Notes: generated from the letters alone by a model not told the origin. A stretch of 64,000 nt of DNA from Paenibacillus antarcticus (GCF_001637225.1 NZ_LVJI01000006.1:62001-126000), one strand, 5' to 3'; positions 25,280-37,073 are shown, counted from the stretch's first letter. Made by a program: numbers and translations.

Positions 25280-27091
25280 TTAATTTACATTGTTACTGTA
25301 TAAATTTCCTCCACCGGTACGACTATCGTTCTGTGCCGTCGTTCCAATAGTGGCGCTTGTTGCAAATACAACGTAACCTGCTGAGTTATCTAGGTTCACC
25401 GTGTTGTGATGAAAGGCGTTATTCGTACCTGTTACATAAGTAGTACCATGTGTTCGAACCTGAAATGCATCGACAATATTCACATTGCCGTTCCGGTAGC
25501 CTTGATTGTACCGAATGATCGTATTTACTCCTTTTACATCCACGAAGCTATCCGCACTATTCTGGCCACTAATCCCCGTCCCGTTAAAAGTACAGTATTC
25601 AATGATAGTTCCACTAGCGCCTTCTTTTACATCAATGTGTTCAGCCGTGATTCCACCATCAAATAGCGTATGGCTAATGACATTCCCAGTAACGATATGT
25701 TCATAATTCGAACTGGAATCAGATCCTACATAAGCTCCTTCACCGTATCCTACTTGATATTTCCCTGTGTCATAGATCGTTGAGTATTCTAGTGTATTAT
25801 AGGAACTACCATCACGGAAATGAACACCTTCATCACCGATATAATGAACATTAACGTTATTTAAAATATTATTATTTCCGTTGTCGATAACAATGCCCTT
25901 TTGCGCGTTAGTAATTTCGATATGACTAATTTGCCAATGGTCACCGGTGAGATGGATACCATACGATCCATCATTAACATTGATGCCTTTAAGGATAACT
26001 GGTTGAGTCAGATCACAGTTACTAAGAATAATGGGGTTCGTTGATGTACCACTGCTATTAGAGTAAAAGAGACCTTGCCCACCGGGGTCCCCGCTTGTTG
26101 ATCGATCCCCTGTATACGTACCCGGAGCAATCGAAATGATGGATCCCGGGGTGGCTGTTTTCAATGCATTTTGAATGCCGATTGTCGTATTCAGAGCTTG
26201 AGTGCAGCCTATCGGTGGTTGTATAATCTGTGCTTTCGTTACAAGTGTGATCGTATTCCCTTGTGCGGAAGTATTCCCTGCGGCGTCTTTTGCTGTAATG
26301 TAGTAGCTGTATGTGGTGGAAGCGGCTAAACCTGTATCACTCGTAGAGGTGCCAGCTACGCTTGTGACGATAGACCCATTGCGGTATACCTCATAACTCG
26401 TCACGCCAACGTTGTCGAAAGAGCCGTTCCAACTCAGATCAATTTGACTGGTTGATGCAACCGATCCGGTTAGATTTGTAGGTGTAGTTGGCGCCTGAGT
26501 ATCTCCTCCGGTGTCTACACCACTACTGATAACGATAAGTTGAGGTTTATTCGTAGTATTCTCATTACTGTTAAACGTTGTATATTTACCAGCACTTTCT
26601 TGTAGCATGAAAGAAGCAATAACATCTCCTGTAGATTCTGCTGTTACATAAGAAGTGACATCGATTTCATAGTAAGTGCTTGTGTTACTCATAGATACGC
26701 TTCCAACTGAAATGCCGGTAGCAGGTTTGTTATTCCAGGTTATCGATGATTGTGTCCAGTTATCTGATGTGGGATAAGCCGAAAGAGTGGTGTTAAAGGA
26801 AGCACTTCCATAAACCCTCAATTTAGCGCTAGTAATCCCGGCAGTCCCTGTCAGATTGAATTTAAGAAAGGCAGAGCGTGAGGCTGTAGGGTCATTCTTG
26901 ATAATTAAAGATGTGGTCGTTCCATAGTTAGATGTTGGGTTGCTCTGTTGTACATAGGAATCGTCAGATGGACTAAGCGTTATTGTCGTCGAGGCTAGAA
27001 CGGAAATAGGGGTTGTCAGCATAATGAGTGATAAGGTTAGGAGCAGCGTAACCAATGCCTTGCCTATAGTTCTTTGAATGAACATCAACAT
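25280..27091 (-). CDS. Secreted right-handed parallel beta-helix protein (predicted polysaccharide lyase or hydrolase)
   Basis: A 603-residue secreted protein. A signal peptide (1-33) precedes a DNRLRE/CBM96-type domain (about 35-190; TITLSPSDDSYVQ and SSITWNNKP are typical), which in relatives binds polysaccharide. An FN3 domain (about 200-290) follows, then a parallel beta-helix (about 290-600) with repeated short strands such as GIHLTGDHWQISHIEI. This is the architecture of pectate-lyase-like and alginate/chondroitin-lyase-like enzymes; I cannot assign the family or substrate. GAGGAGG lies 10 bases before the ATG. It has no SLH domain or sortase signal, so it is likely released. Confidence 0.8.
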   Translation of the reverse strand: MLMFIQRTIGKALVTLLLTLSLIMLTTPISVLASTTITLSPSDDSYVQQSNPTSNYGTTTSLIIKNDPTASRSAFLKFNLTGTAGITSAKLRVYGSASFNTTLSAYPTSDNWTQSSITWNNKPATGISVGSVSMSNTSTYYEIDVTSYVTAESTGDVIASFMLQESAGKYTTFNSNENTTNKPQLIVISSGVDTGGDTQAPTTPTNLTGSVASTSQIDLSWNGSFDNVGVTSYEVYRNGSIVTSVAGTSTSDTGLAASTTYSYYITAKDAAGNTSAQGNTITLVTKAQIIQPPIGCTQALNTTIGIQNALKTATPGSIISIAPGTYTGDRSTSGDPGGQGLFYSNSSGTSTNPIILSNCDLTQPVILKGINVNDGSYGIHLTGDHWQISHIEITNAQKGIVIDNGNNNILNNVNVHYIGDEGVHFRDGSSYNTLEYSTIYDTGKYQVGYGEGAYVGSDSSSNYEHIVTGNVISHTLFDGGITAEHIDVKEGASGTIIEYCTFNGTGISGQNSADSFVDVKGVNTIIRYNQGYRNGNVNIVDAFQVRTHGTTYVTGTNNAFHHNTVNLDNSAGYVVFATSATIGTTAQNDSRTGGGNLYSNNVN

Positions 27092-27190
27092 ATAAGGTAG
27101 ACCTCCTCAATACGGATGATTTTAGTATACGAGAAGGTTAGTGATTTAAGGTCTGTTCCATTAAATTGTTCTTAAACACCATGAAGTAAA

Positions 27191-27225
27191 TAAAAATCGC
27201 ACGCCCAGTGTTGCTGGGCATGCGA
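27191..27225 (-). terminator. Intrinsic terminator of the sugar-metabolism operon
   Basis: TCGCACGCCCAG pairs with CTGGGCATGCGA (one internal mismatch) over a 5-base loop. On the minus strand a T-run (from TAAAAA) follows. It ends the three-gene operon 30143-27254. Confidence 0.85.
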
Positions 27226-27253
27226 CTAATCTAGTTCTGTGTATCAACGGGAA

Positions 27254-28255
27254 TTAGGATTTCAATTCATCTAAACGAATGGCACGATGCTCACGAGCTG
27301 ACATATTGGATGCTTCCATGAGCTTCGTTAACGCAATGGCACATGTAATGTTCTCATCTGCCAATGTATCCTGCTGAATATGTGTAATCCATTGTTCGAA
27401 TGCACTAATGTGATTGTTGGGTACAGGTATTTCCACCCAATCTTGCTTATATTCTTCTCTTTGGGAAGTTCGAATGAGTAGCTTGTTATCAGGTGTTCCA
27501 TATAGTAGAGTTCCATCTGTGCCATGAACTTCTATCGTAAATGGAGAGAAGTTATTCACAAATCCAGCCTCTACTACGCCTACTGCACCAGAAGGAGTTG
27601 ATAATAACGCAACAGCATTATCTTCAACCTCTTTGCCAGTGATATAACCAAATTGTGCATTGACCTCAACCGGTTCCTGTCCTAAGAACAAACGTGTCAA
27701 ATACATAGGGTGACATCCAAGATCAATTAGCGCTCCACCGTGACATTCTTCTAACTGGTAGAAATGCTCCGGCAACCAGTCTGCAGTGGCTCCATTATGA
27801 GATAGACGAACACGAACATTCGTCACCTCTCCAAGCAGTCCTTGTTTCAATACATCTTGAATCGCAAGAGTATATCCGTCATTTAATCTGGGGAGGGAGA
27901 CTGTTAATTTCACTTGTGCCTGGTTAATCGACGTTAGAATCTCATTGACTTCATGTAGTGTAGGGGCAATGACTTTTTCTGTGAAAATATGTTTACCCGC
28001 CTCAGCCGCTTTAATCATCACCTCATGGTGCATGGATGTAGGAGCATCTACAATGACAGCATCAATCTCATCACACTTCAGCATCTCATCCAATGAATCA
28101 AAGAAAGGTACCCCTTGCTGCTCGGCTGCGGTTTTCCCGCGGATAGGATCTTCGTCCCAGACCGCAACGATTTCTGCCTCAGGATGTTCTTGTGCTTGTT
28201 TGGTGTAATCCCATGCATGAACATGCCAATAACTAATTTTTCCGATTCGTATCAT
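27254..28255 (-). CDS. Gfo/Idh/MocA-family oxidoreductase
   Basis: A 333-residue NAD(P)-dependent dehydrogenase. The N-terminal Rossmann half starts at IRIGKISYWHVHAW, where the usual GxGxxG is degenerate, and contains the family motif TEKVIAPT (EKP variant, with V for P). The C-terminal half carries the substrate-site helix GGALIDLGCHPMYL, including the catalytic-type D and H. Substrates are usually sugars, inositols or sugar acids. It is the last gene of an operon with a second Gfo/Idh/MocA gene and a TIM-barrel isomerase, probably controlled by the divergent AraC gene at 30254. The weak NAD loop makes its cofactor use less certain. Confidence 0.87.
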   Translation of the reverse strand: MIRIGKISYWHVHAWDYTKQAQEHPEAEIVAVWDEDPIRGKTAAEQQGVPFFDSLDEMLKCDEIDAVIVDAPTSMHHEVMIKAAEAGKHIFTEKVIAPTLHEVNEILTSINQAQVKLTVSLPRLNDGYTLAIQDVLKQGLLGEVTNVRVRLSHNGATADWLPEHFYQLEECHGGALIDLGCHPMYLTRLFLGQEPVEVNAQFGYITGKEVEDNAVALLSTPSGAVGVVEAGFVNNFSPFTIEVHGTDGTLLYGTPDNKLLIRTSQREEYKQDWVEIPVPNNHISAFEQWITHIQQDTLADENITCAIALTKLMEASNMSAREHRAIRLDELKS

Positions 28256-28279
28256 ATGCTTAGTTCACCTCTTATAAGA

Positions 28280-29374
28280 TTAATCAAAATATACTGTTGT
28301 TCCAGTCCGTGCTGATTCGTAAATGGCTTCAAGTATTTCAGTAACGACGAGTGCTTGCTCTGGTTTAACCATTGGCTCAGTGTCATTAATGATGCTTTCA
28401 ATCCATAATCGACATTCTCTGCCTGCTTGGCTTTCGGATTTGCCTTCGAAATAAGCAACGCCACCACCATTTAATTCTGGCTTTTTGGTAAATAGGTGAC
28501 CGAGTTCTTCACCGTTGATTCGCAGCCCGTCTTTCATGTCTGCTCCGCCCTCTGTACCACATAACGTAGCCTGCGCTTCACCCACATCTAACGTATTTAG
28601 TGCCCAACTAGCTTCAAGTGTAACCGTTGCGCCATTGTCCATCGTAATAAATCCGAAAGCAGAATCTTCTACTGTAAATAGTGCAGGGTCCCAAGGTCCA
28701 AAGGCATTAGCTGAATCCTTCTTGCTGCCAAGCTTGTGATACACATTACCTTTAACACTCTTCACTTTGTAATTATCCATTAACCATAAAGTCAGATCCA
28801 GCGCATGGGTTCCAATATCGATCAACGGTCCACCGCCTTGTTCGTCTTCATTTAGGAATACGCCCCATGTGGGAACAGCGCGTCTGCGAATGGCATGTGC
28901 CTTAGCGAAATAAATTTCTCCTAATTCACCTCGTTCACAGACCTTTTTAAGTAGAAGTGAGTCTGGACGATAACGATTATCGTAACCGATAGACAACTTT
29001 TTACCTGTACGCTTAGCCGCTTCAAGCATTAATCTAGCTTCGGCAGCGGTCTTAGCCATAGGTTTCTCACATAATACATGTTTGCCTGATTCTAATGCAT
29101 CGATGGTAATGAAAGAATGTGATTTGTTTGGCGTGCAGACATGGATAACTTCAATACTTGTATCTTTCAACAGTTCTTTGTAATCCGTATATATGTGTGC
29201 GCTTTCAAGGTTGAATTTCTTAGCCGTCTCTACTGCACGATCTTCGATGATATCACATAGGGCAACAATCTCCACGTTTGGTTGGGCTATTAAATTAGGA
29301 ATATGCTTACCATTAGCGATTCCCCCAGAGCCAATGATTCCTACTTTTACGATTTTTTCAGCATGTTGTGTCAT
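28280..29374 (-). CDS. Gfo/Idh/MocA-family oxidoreductase
   Basis: A 364-residue dehydrogenase with a standard dinucleotide loop (VGIIGSGGIANGKHIP), the EKP motif in LCEKPMAKTA, and GGGPLIDIGTHALDL with the catalytic Asp/His pair. It is distinct from the downstream paralogue, which has a degenerate N-terminus. AAGGAG lies 8 bases before the ATG. Together with the isomerase and the second dehydrogenase it probably oxidises and rearranges a sugar or inositol derivative; the exact substrate cannot be read from sequence. Confidence 0.9.
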   Translation of the reverse strand: MTQHAEKIVKVGIIGSGGIANGKHIPNLIAQPNVEIVALCDIIEDRAVETAKKFNLESAHIYTDYKELLKDTSIEVIHVCTPNKSHSFITIDALESGKHVLCEKPMAKTAAEARLMLEAAKRTGKKLSIGYDNRYRPDSLLLKKVCERGELGEIYFAKAHAIRRRAVPTWGVFLNEDEQGGGPLIDIGTHALDLTLWLMDNYKVKSVKGNVYHKLGSKKDSANAFGPWDPALFTVEDSAFGFITMDNGATVTLEASWALNTLDVGEAQATLCGTEGGADMKDGLRINGEELGHLFTKKPELNGGGVAYFEGKSESQAGRECRLWIESIINDTEPMVKPEQALVVTEILEAIYESARTGTTVYFD

Positions 29375-29396
29375 ATAAGATTCTCCTTATGTTTAG

Positions 29397-30143
29397 TTAT
29401 AGAATGCCTATTAAATATTGTAAGCTCAGCTCAATACTCTTCAGTTGCGGAAGATCGAACTCTTCTTGTTCTACGGTATACCATTCAATATTGTATTGCT
29501 TAGCTATGTTAGTAATGCTATGAAAATCTATAATTCCTGAACCAACTTCTATATTCTCTTTCTCATCGAAACTCTTCATATCTTTCATGTGCAGGATCTT
29601 ACAACGTTCCTTGTATTGTTGGATGAAGTCAATAGAACGAAGACCCGCATGTTCTACCCAGAATGTATCTAACTCCATAAACAAATGATCGGATTCTGTA
29701 TGTTTCATCAGTAGATCGAGCCCATATTCACCTTCGAATTTCTGGAATTCAATATCATGATTATGGTAACCGAACTTTATCCCATGCTCTTTACAGCGTT
29801 CGCCGATACAATTCAATCGTTCCGCCGTCCTTTTGTAACTATCAGCACTGTCACGCATCTCTTCAGGAAGACCTGGACAAATGATATATGGGCTCTGAAT
29901 CTCAAGAGAATATTCAATCGTATGATCGAGATTATGTTCAAGTTCTGATATGCCAATGTGACTTCCAGCGGCCTGTAGCTCTAGTGAATCTAATGCTTTT
30001 CTTAAATCTTTAGCTGAAGTGCCGAAATATCCAGCGAACTCCACACCGTCGTAACCGAGTTGTGCTACCTTGCTAAGTGTGCCAAGAAAGTCTACAGCCG
30101 TTAATTCTTTAATTGAATAAAGTTGTAATGCGATATTCCCCAT
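29397..30143 (-). CDS. Sugar phosphate isomerase/epimerase-like TIM-barrel protein
   Basis: A 248-residue AP-endonuclease-2-type TIM barrel, as in sugar isomerases such as IolE/IolI. Evidence: ALQLYSIKE at the start, GYDGVEFAGYFG (barrel strand with the first metal Glu), GYHNHDIEFQ (the H-N-H-D metal motif) and MELDTFWVEHAG. The start is the ATG at 30143, after AGGAAGTGA; a longer frame to 30182 lacks a site. It is the first gene of the operon and is transcribed away from the AraC regulator. Confidence 0.88.
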   Translation of the reverse strand: MGNIALQLYSIKELTAVDFLGTLSKVAQLGYDGVEFAGYFGTSAKDLRKALDSLELQAAGSHIGISELEHNLDHTIEYSLEIQSPYIICPGLPEEMRDSADSYKRTAERLNCIGERCKEHGIKFGYHNHDIEFQKFEGEYGLDLLMKHTESDHLFMELDTFWVEHAGLRSIDFIQQYKERCKILHMKDMKSFDEKENIEVGSGIIDFHSITNIAKQYNIEWYTVEQEEFDLPQLKSIELSLQYLIGIL

Positions 30144-30253
30144 GAGGTTCACTTCCTTTCTTGATACAAATAAAGTTACCAAATTCAGAGTAGAAGTAAT
30201 ACAATGAAGCTATCATAAAATATCAAATATTTGTCATACTGGAGAGTGTTGTC

Positions 30254-31177
30254 ATGACGGAAGCTTACTTTGAATCTAATCATTCACCTTCGGGATCTAT
30301 CCAATATCCTTATGAATGTATGATTCATACAAGCATAGGAAGTCGATGGGTTGCAACTGCGCACTGGCATGTATATATTGAAATCCTATATTTCTTATCT
30401 GGACAAGCAAAGGTGTTCCTTGGCGGTGAATGCCATATTCTAAGTAAAGGAGATCTTATCCTAATTCACTCTCACGAGACGCATTCGATTTATTCGATGG
30501 ACGTAGAAGAGGTCGCTTATGTCGTCATTAAGTTTGATCCGGAGATCCTATACTCAACTTCGAGAACGATATTTGAATCCAAATATGTGTTACCTTTCAC
30601 GATGGCCAAATCAACGAATCAAAGGGTTTTTACAGAAGAAGAGATTAGAGATACGCCCATTCCTGCACTCGTTACAGAGATTTACGAAGAGTTTTCTAGT
30701 GCGCAGTATGGGTTCGAACTAGCGGTTAGGACGTTAATATGTAGAGTATTTTTGTGGTTCCTGCGGAAATCACAGGATACACAGCCGAATTGGGATGTGG
30801 CTCATTCACTGAAAGAAATGGATTTCAGAATGCTACAAAAGGTATTTGAATACATTGATGACCATTACATGGAGGACATCAATGCGCAGACTGCTGCGAG
30901 TATGTGTAACTTGAGTTATAGTTATTTCTCACGAAAGTTCAAAGCGATTATGGGTAAGACATTTACGAATTACTTGAACTACATACGGATTACAGAAGCT
31001 GAGAAATTACTGCTAACGACAGACACTAATATGACGGAGATTGCTTTGGAGGTTGGATTCTCCAATTCTAGTTATTTCATTCAGCAGTTTAAGCAATATA
31101 AGAATATTGCGCCTAATCAATTTCGCAAAAAGATTAGTCAGGAAAATTCAGTACCCGCTGTAGAGAGTCGAAGTTAG
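30254..31177 (+). CDS. AraC-family transcriptional regulator of the adjacent sugar operon
   Basis: A 307-residue AraC protein: a cupin sensor (HWHVYIEILYFLSGQAKVFL) and the two HTH motifs (INAQTAASMCNLSYSYFSR, and MTEIALEVGFSNSSYFIQQFKQ split by the helix turn). The gene is 110 bases from the divergent isomerase gene, which it most likely activates in response to a sugar ligand. GGAGAG lies 7 bases before the ATG. It is a distant paralogue of the regulator at 24341. Confidence 0.9.
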   Translation: MTEAYFESNHSPSGSIQYPYECMIHTSIGSRWVATAHWHVYIEILYFLSGQAKVFLGGECHILSKGDLILIHSHETHSIYSMDVEEVAYVVIKFDPEILYSTSRTIFESKYVLPFTMAKSTNQRVFTEEEIRDTPIPALVTEIYEEFSSAQYGFELAVRTLICRVFLWFLRKSQDTQPNWDVAHSLKEMDFRMLQKVFEYIDDHYMEDINAQTAASMCNLSYSYFSRKFKAIMGKTFTNYLNYIRITEAEKLLLTTDTNMTEIALEVGFSNSSYFIQQFKQYKNIAPNQFRKKISQENSVPAVESRS

Positions 31178-31193
31178 TCGATGTGTAAATGCA

Positions 31194-31236
31194 AAGAGGG
31201 TGTCCCTAGCCATGATGGCTTTTGGGACACCCTCTT
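31194..31236. terminator. Bidirectional terminator between AraC and ltaS-like genes
   Basis: AAGAGGGTGTCCC pairs perfectly with GGGACACCCTCTT (13 bp). The loop holds a smaller AGCCAT/ATGGCT stem. It lies between two convergent stops, and the minus-strand side has the better T-rich tail. Confidence 0.85.
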
Positions 31237-31253
31237 AAGGATGAGCTAACGAA

Positions 31254-33113
31254 TTAGTTCTTTTTTCGATCTGGTAACTGATTAACATAACTATCAGATA
31301 GGTGGAGCAATTGGAGTGCTTGTTCATATTCAGCTTTCGTTGCGCTGCCGCTACTGTCTTCATATCCAGCAAGAGGATAATGGGTTCCGTCCTCATATCC
31401 ACTACCTGAGAGAAATAAAGCTTTGGTACTCAGGAAAGAGCCAGTAGGGAGATAGTATCTCTGAGGGAGTATATTAGTGTTCTGATTCAATAAATCTTGC
31501 CCGAAATGAATCTGAGAATCAAGTGACGCTCCAGCCAGATTAGCTATCGTTGGCAAGATATCGACCTGTCCACCGAGCTGTTCAAAAACGCTAGGGGAGG
31601 TAATTCCAGGCCCACTTATAACGAGTGGAATGTTAAGCATATCTTTGTAGCTATATTCATGTCCGTAAATTTCCTTCATCAATTGCTCATCTTTACGTTC
31701 TAGAGAATACATTGGTAGACCCATATGATCTCCGTAAGTAACAATAAGGCTATTATCCCATACACCGTTCTTCTTCAGGTCTTCTATGAACAATCCAAGC
31801 GCATAATCCGCGTAATTCTGAGCACGAATGTAGTCTCCTACGAAGGTTCCTTCATAACGCTCTGGTAATGTCATTTTATATTTGTCTTCTGGAATCGTGA
31901 AAGGATGATGTGCAGTCATAGAAATGACTTGAGCATAGAATGGCTCAGGTTGTTGATCCATTTCTTGTAGTTTCACTGCGGTCTTTTTATACAGGACTTC
32001 ATCTGTGGATCCGAAGAACACAACGTCTTCATCTTCGAAGAATGGTTGAGCATAATATTTGTCGAATCCTAGGGCGCTGTATAATTCTCTTCGATTCCAG
32101 AACTCCACATTATTCGTATGGAATGTTGCACTCTGATATCCGTGTTGCTTCAATAATTTAGGAAGACTCGGCAACTGCTTGTCAGGGTAGTTCTGTGTTG
32201 CAGCTCCAATGGATGGGATATAGAAAGAAGTATTCACAACAAACTCTGCATCGGATGTATTTCCTTGCCCTACCTGTTGATAGAAGTTAGGAAAGTAAAA
32301 ATTGCTATTCGCTAATTTGTTCATATTAGGTGTAATTTCTTGTCCATCAATCTTTAGATTAATCAAGAAATTCTGAAATGATTCTAATTGAATAATAATA
32401 ATGTTCTTGTCTTTCGCAGCCTGCGAGAAGGCAGGGTTAACGGGAACGGTAGTTCCTTTTAATTGATCAATAGATTGTTGCGAGATCTCATCCTTAGGAA
32501 CCAATTCTGTCTTGTCTTTTGAAAAAATAGTGTAGGCCTCATAGCTGAGTATACCCATCTCTTGAGCTTGAGTAATTTCATTCATGCTTGCACGATTCGG
32601 AAGCACATTGAAGAGGCAGACGATTAATGAAAAGATGAATAACAACGATACGGCACGTCTACTTCCTTTATGAGCGATATGACGTTTCCATTGCTTAAAC
32701 TTGGTATGTCGAAAGGAAAGTATGAAGAAGAGAATAATATCCGTAAAAATAAACAAATAATAGGGGGCAAGTAGTGAGAAAACACTATTGCTTACAGCGG
32801 TCACCTGATTCACTTGCTCTAAGGCATGGTAGGTTACAATAACTCCATAATACTTATAATACATAATGACAGCGAAGAATATGGCAGTTACAAGTAGATT
32901 AATGATCATATACCATGTTAATTTGCGCTTACTTGCAAACCACTCCACGAGACTGAATAGTAGCCATATGAATGGAATCTCTGTAATTAATACCTTCCAA
33001 GGAAGTACCTCTCCAAAGGTAACAGCCCAAGCTAAATAACCTTTAAGTAATAGAATGATAGTGAATAGAACGAAAGGCTTCTTTAAAAGCCTCTTTATAG
33101 ATGACCAAGACAA
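31254..33113 (-). CDS. Lipoteichoic acid synthase family membrane sulfatase (LtaS-like)
   Basis: A 619-residue protein with five N-terminal membrane helices (about 15-200) and an extracellular sulfatase-fold domain. The catalytic threonine sits in QGNTSDAEFV; metal ligands include the Glu in IIIQLESFQN and the D-H in TYGDHMGLPMY. LtaS polymerises glycerol phosphate from phosphatidylglycerol to build lipoteichoic acid. The start is probably TTG at 33113, with AAGGA 10 bases upstream; the frame runs to an ATG at 33182, but that has no ribosome site and adds an unrelated 23-residue leader. Confidence 0.9.
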   Translation of the reverse strand: MSWSSIKRLLKKPFVLFTIILLLKGYLAWAVTFGEVLPWKVLITEIPFIWLLFSLVEWFASKRKLTWYMIINLLVTAIFFAVIMYYKYYGVIVTYHALEQVNQVTAVSNSVFSLLAPYYLFIFTDIILFFILSFRHTKFKQWKRHIAHKGSRRAVSLLFIFSLIVCLFNVLPNRASMNEITQAQEMGILSYEAYTIFSKDKTELVPKDEISQQSIDQLKGTTVPVNPAFSQAAKDKNIIIIQLESFQNFLINLKIDGQEITPNMNKLANSNFYFPNFYQQVGQGNTSDAEFVVNTSFYIPSIGAATQNYPDKQLPSLPKLLKQHGYQSATFHTNNVEFWNRRELYSALGFDKYYAQPFFEDEDVVFFGSTDEVLYKKTAVKLQEMDQQPEPFYAQVISMTAHHPFTIPEDKYKMTLPERYEGTFVGDYIRAQNYADYALGLFIEDLKKNGVWDNSLIVTYGDHMGLPMYSLERKDEQLMKEIYGHEYSYKDMLNIPLVISGPGITSPSVFEQLGGQVDILPTIANLAGASLDSQIHFGQDLLNQNTNILPQRYYLPTGSFLSTKALFLSGSGYEDGTHYPLAGYEDSSGSATKAEYEQALQLLHLSDSYVNQLPDRKKN

Positions 33114-33355
33114 ATGAATGACGTCCTTCCCATATGAATATATGAATGTATATGAATACATTATGAAAAGAATAGAATACATTTAATTATGCTCTTGCTC
33201 ACATAAGAAGTCAAAACCAGGTTTTAGGGTATTTTAGTGCAAATTAAATGTGTCTTAATGTGTGGATTTATAGGATGTAATTAGGTAAAATTACCAAATA
33301 CAAAAGGTTGAGTTAAATAATATAACACTCAATGTTATGTTTTGGGGGTGGAGAC

Positions 33356-35560
33356 ATGTTTCAATGGTTAGGTTTTAAGACGGGGTTTCCATTGTGGTGG
33401 TCATATCGTTTAAATGACCATTTAAAGGATGAGGTAGAAGATATTTTTGAAGGTATCGCCCACACGCGGATGCATATTTTACACAATTGGGCAGAAGAAT
33501 ATTGGTCTTATCTCGATCTTTTGCTTTTCCAGATGAGTGCGAATGGCGTTCAATCTGAGAATATTGCAGATAGCACAGATCGATTAGCTCGGATATTTAC
33601 AGCATCCCATAAGCGTGGAGTGGCCTTTTCAGAACTTTTCTTATTGAATCAAGATCAGAAAGTAACGTTCTCCACCTATCCTAGTCATGTTGGGTTTTCT
33701 TACACGGATAAACATGCCATTGATACAGCTCTACAACAGTCACACTTGAATCAGAAGTGTCTATTCGGCCCTTATGCGGATGCCTTAACGTTGGATATTG
33801 GACCAAGTACTTCGAAATTTCATGATGAAATGACTCTACTCTATATTCTACCTATTGTTGAACAGGGGATATGGAAGGGTGCACTTTGCGGACGAGTTCC
33901 CAATGACGTTCTCGGAGATCTAATTCAAAGGGAGTCAGGTCATGTATATCCCGATTCAGGCGATAATTATATATTTATGGCGAGACCCGTATTGAATAAA
34001 CATATTATACCAGGAACTGCGTTATCGCGTAGCCGGTTTGAAGATGTCACCTTTACACATGGAGATAACCTGAAAGAAGGCGTAAGAACGGATTATGGTA
34101 TCGTTCAAGTGAAGCATCACACGGAATTGGAGTTAATCTTCAAAGATCCTGCAACAGGGGAGCTTCATCCTGGTGTCGCTAACACGATTAATAACGGAAG
34201 TAATCTGTTTGTAGAATTTCCTGGATATTCAGATTATAGGCACATACCTGTCATAGGTAAAGGAGTAACTTTTCAACTACCTCACTGTCCTGATGTATGG
34301 GGCATGATGTGTGAGGGTGACTTGGAAGAAGTATACAGAATTCGGAGTATGCGTTGGCAAATAAAGAAAACCAATCTAATGGCAACTGTATTTGGTGTGA
34401 TTCTCAATATTCTGATGTTTATTCTATTATCCAATAACGTACCGTTACTTGTCGGAGCAGGTGTAGCAGGCTTTGTAAATCTTATATTTGGATATACAAT
34501 TCTCAATATGATGGAACGTCGGGTGAGTAAGCCTGTAAGTCATTTGAGACGTGTGAATCAATTTATTCGTATGAATGCTGAAGGGAAGGGCGACTTGACT
34601 CAACGTCTGCCTATTCAAGAATTCTCGAATGATGAGACAAGAGATCTTGCGAAGTGGATTAATAACATGATTGATTCACTTGAGGGAATTATGATTCAGG
34701 TGAGGGAGGCTGCATCTGATGTGCAACAGAGCCAATTGCTCCTAGATGAATCTACGTCCTCTACAGAAGTATCTACAGAGCGAGTTAGTCGAAGGATTCT
34801 ATTGATGATCCGCGGCATACGTAGCCAGTTGAAGGACATAGATGAGGCTAAGGACGTCTCTCTTCTTATGAGTGCAACGCTTCGGGAGCTAGAGCAGTCA
34901 GCTTCACAACAAATTGCAATAGCGCAAGAAGAAGTAGAGAATATTGGTGAGAAGATGCAACAAATCCAAGTTAAGGTTGATGAGAGTAATCGAACGATTA
35001 GGGACTTCATGGATACGACTCAGAACATCAGCCATCTTCTTCGAGCGATAGAGGAGATATCTTCACAGACTCACTTGCTCTCATTGAATGCGTCCATCGA
35101 AGCAGCCCGGGCAGGAGAACAGGGAAGGGGATTTGCTGTCGTAGCTGGTGAGATTCGTAAGTTATCGGAACTAACGAATGGTTCAATTACTCAAATCAAA
35201 GATATTATGGATAGGATTAGTAGACAAGTGGGGGTTGCATTTCAGTCTATGGATGAAGGAACCCAATCGGTTATAGAAGGTACGGAAATTGTCGCAATTG
35301 CTAAAGAAATCTTATATAACGCGGGTAGTCATGATATAAGAAAGACAGAACTCGTTGACGAAGTAGTTGCTTTAATGGAGAAGATTGCCGCAGTAAGTAT
35401 TGAGAACCGACAATTATCGAGTGAAGTAGAACACACCGTTCATGATTTGCAGAATGACATGATGCATGTACGCAGTACATCAGATCATGTGGAATCGATT
35501 ACGAAGTCTCTGTTGCAATTGATGAATCAGTTCCAGTTGACAGACAGTAGGCTTAGGTAG
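33356..35560 (+). CDS. Methyl-accepting chemotaxis protein with atypical N-terminal sensor
   Basis: A 734-residue protein. Residues 1-340 form a large soluble sensor domain with no N-terminal membrane helix. Two adjacent hydrophobic helices follow (about 345-390, a hairpin), then a HAMP-like segment and a coiled signalling domain with the receptor hairpin [20 protein letters not shown] and [11 protein letters not shown], which contacts CheA/CheW. In ordinary receptors the sensor lies between two membrane helices and is outside; here it should be cytosolic unless an unseen signal exists. No che genes are nearby. The ATG at 33356 has GGGTGGAG just upstream. The ligand is unknown. Confidence 0.85.
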   Translation: MFQWLGFKTGFPLWWSYRLNDHLKDEVEDIFEGIAHTRMHILHNWAEEYWSYLDLLLFQMSANGVQSENIADSTDRLARIFTASHKRGVAFSELFLLNQDQKVTFSTYPSHVGFSYTDKHAIDTALQQSHLNQKCLFGPYADALTLDIGPSTSKFHDEMTLLYILPIVEQGIWKGALCGRVPNDVLGDLIQRESGHVYPDSGDNYIFMARPVLNKHIIPGTALSRSRFEDVTFTHGDNLKEGVRTDYGIVQVKHHTELELIFKDPATGELHPGVANTINNGSNLFVEFPGYSDYRHIPVIGKGVTFQLPHCPDVWGMMCEGDLEEVYRIRSMRWQIKKTNLMATVFGVILNILMFILLSNNVPLLVGAGVAGFVNLIFGYTILNMMERRVSKPVSHLRRVNQFIRMNAEGKGDLTQRLPIQEFSNDETRDLAKWINNMIDSLEGIMIQVREAASDVQQSQLLLDESTSSTEVSTERVSRRILLMIRGIRSQLKDIDEAKDVSLLMSATLRELEQSASQQIAIAQEEVENIGEKMQQIQVKVDESNRTIRDFMDTTQNISHLLRAIEEISSQTHLLSLNASIEAARAGEQGRGFAVVAGEIRKLSELTNGSITQIKDIMDRISRQVGVAFQSMDEGTQSVIEGTEIVAIAKEILYNAGSHDIRKTELVDEVVALMEKIAAVSIENRQLSSEVEHTVHDLQNDMMHVRSTSDHVESITKSLLQLMNQFQLTDSRLR

Positions 35561-35620
35561 AAGTAATAACCTGAGTTAAAGTGAACCTGAAGCGTTTGGA
35601 ATGAGCGAATACACAAATAA

Positions 35621-35660
35621 GGCACCTTACATACCAACTAAAGCTGGTATGTAAGATGCC
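35621..35660 (-). terminator. Intrinsic terminator of gdhA
   Basis: GGCACCTTACATACCA pairs with TGGTATGTAAGATGCC (one mismatch, otherwise 15 pairs) over an 8-base loop, with a moderately T-rich minus-strand tail. It lies 18 bases past the gdhA stop and 60 after the chemoreceptor stop. Confidence 0.85.
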
Positions 35661-35678
35661 TCATCAAGTATAAGTAAA

Positions 35679-37073
<1,395 letters not shown>

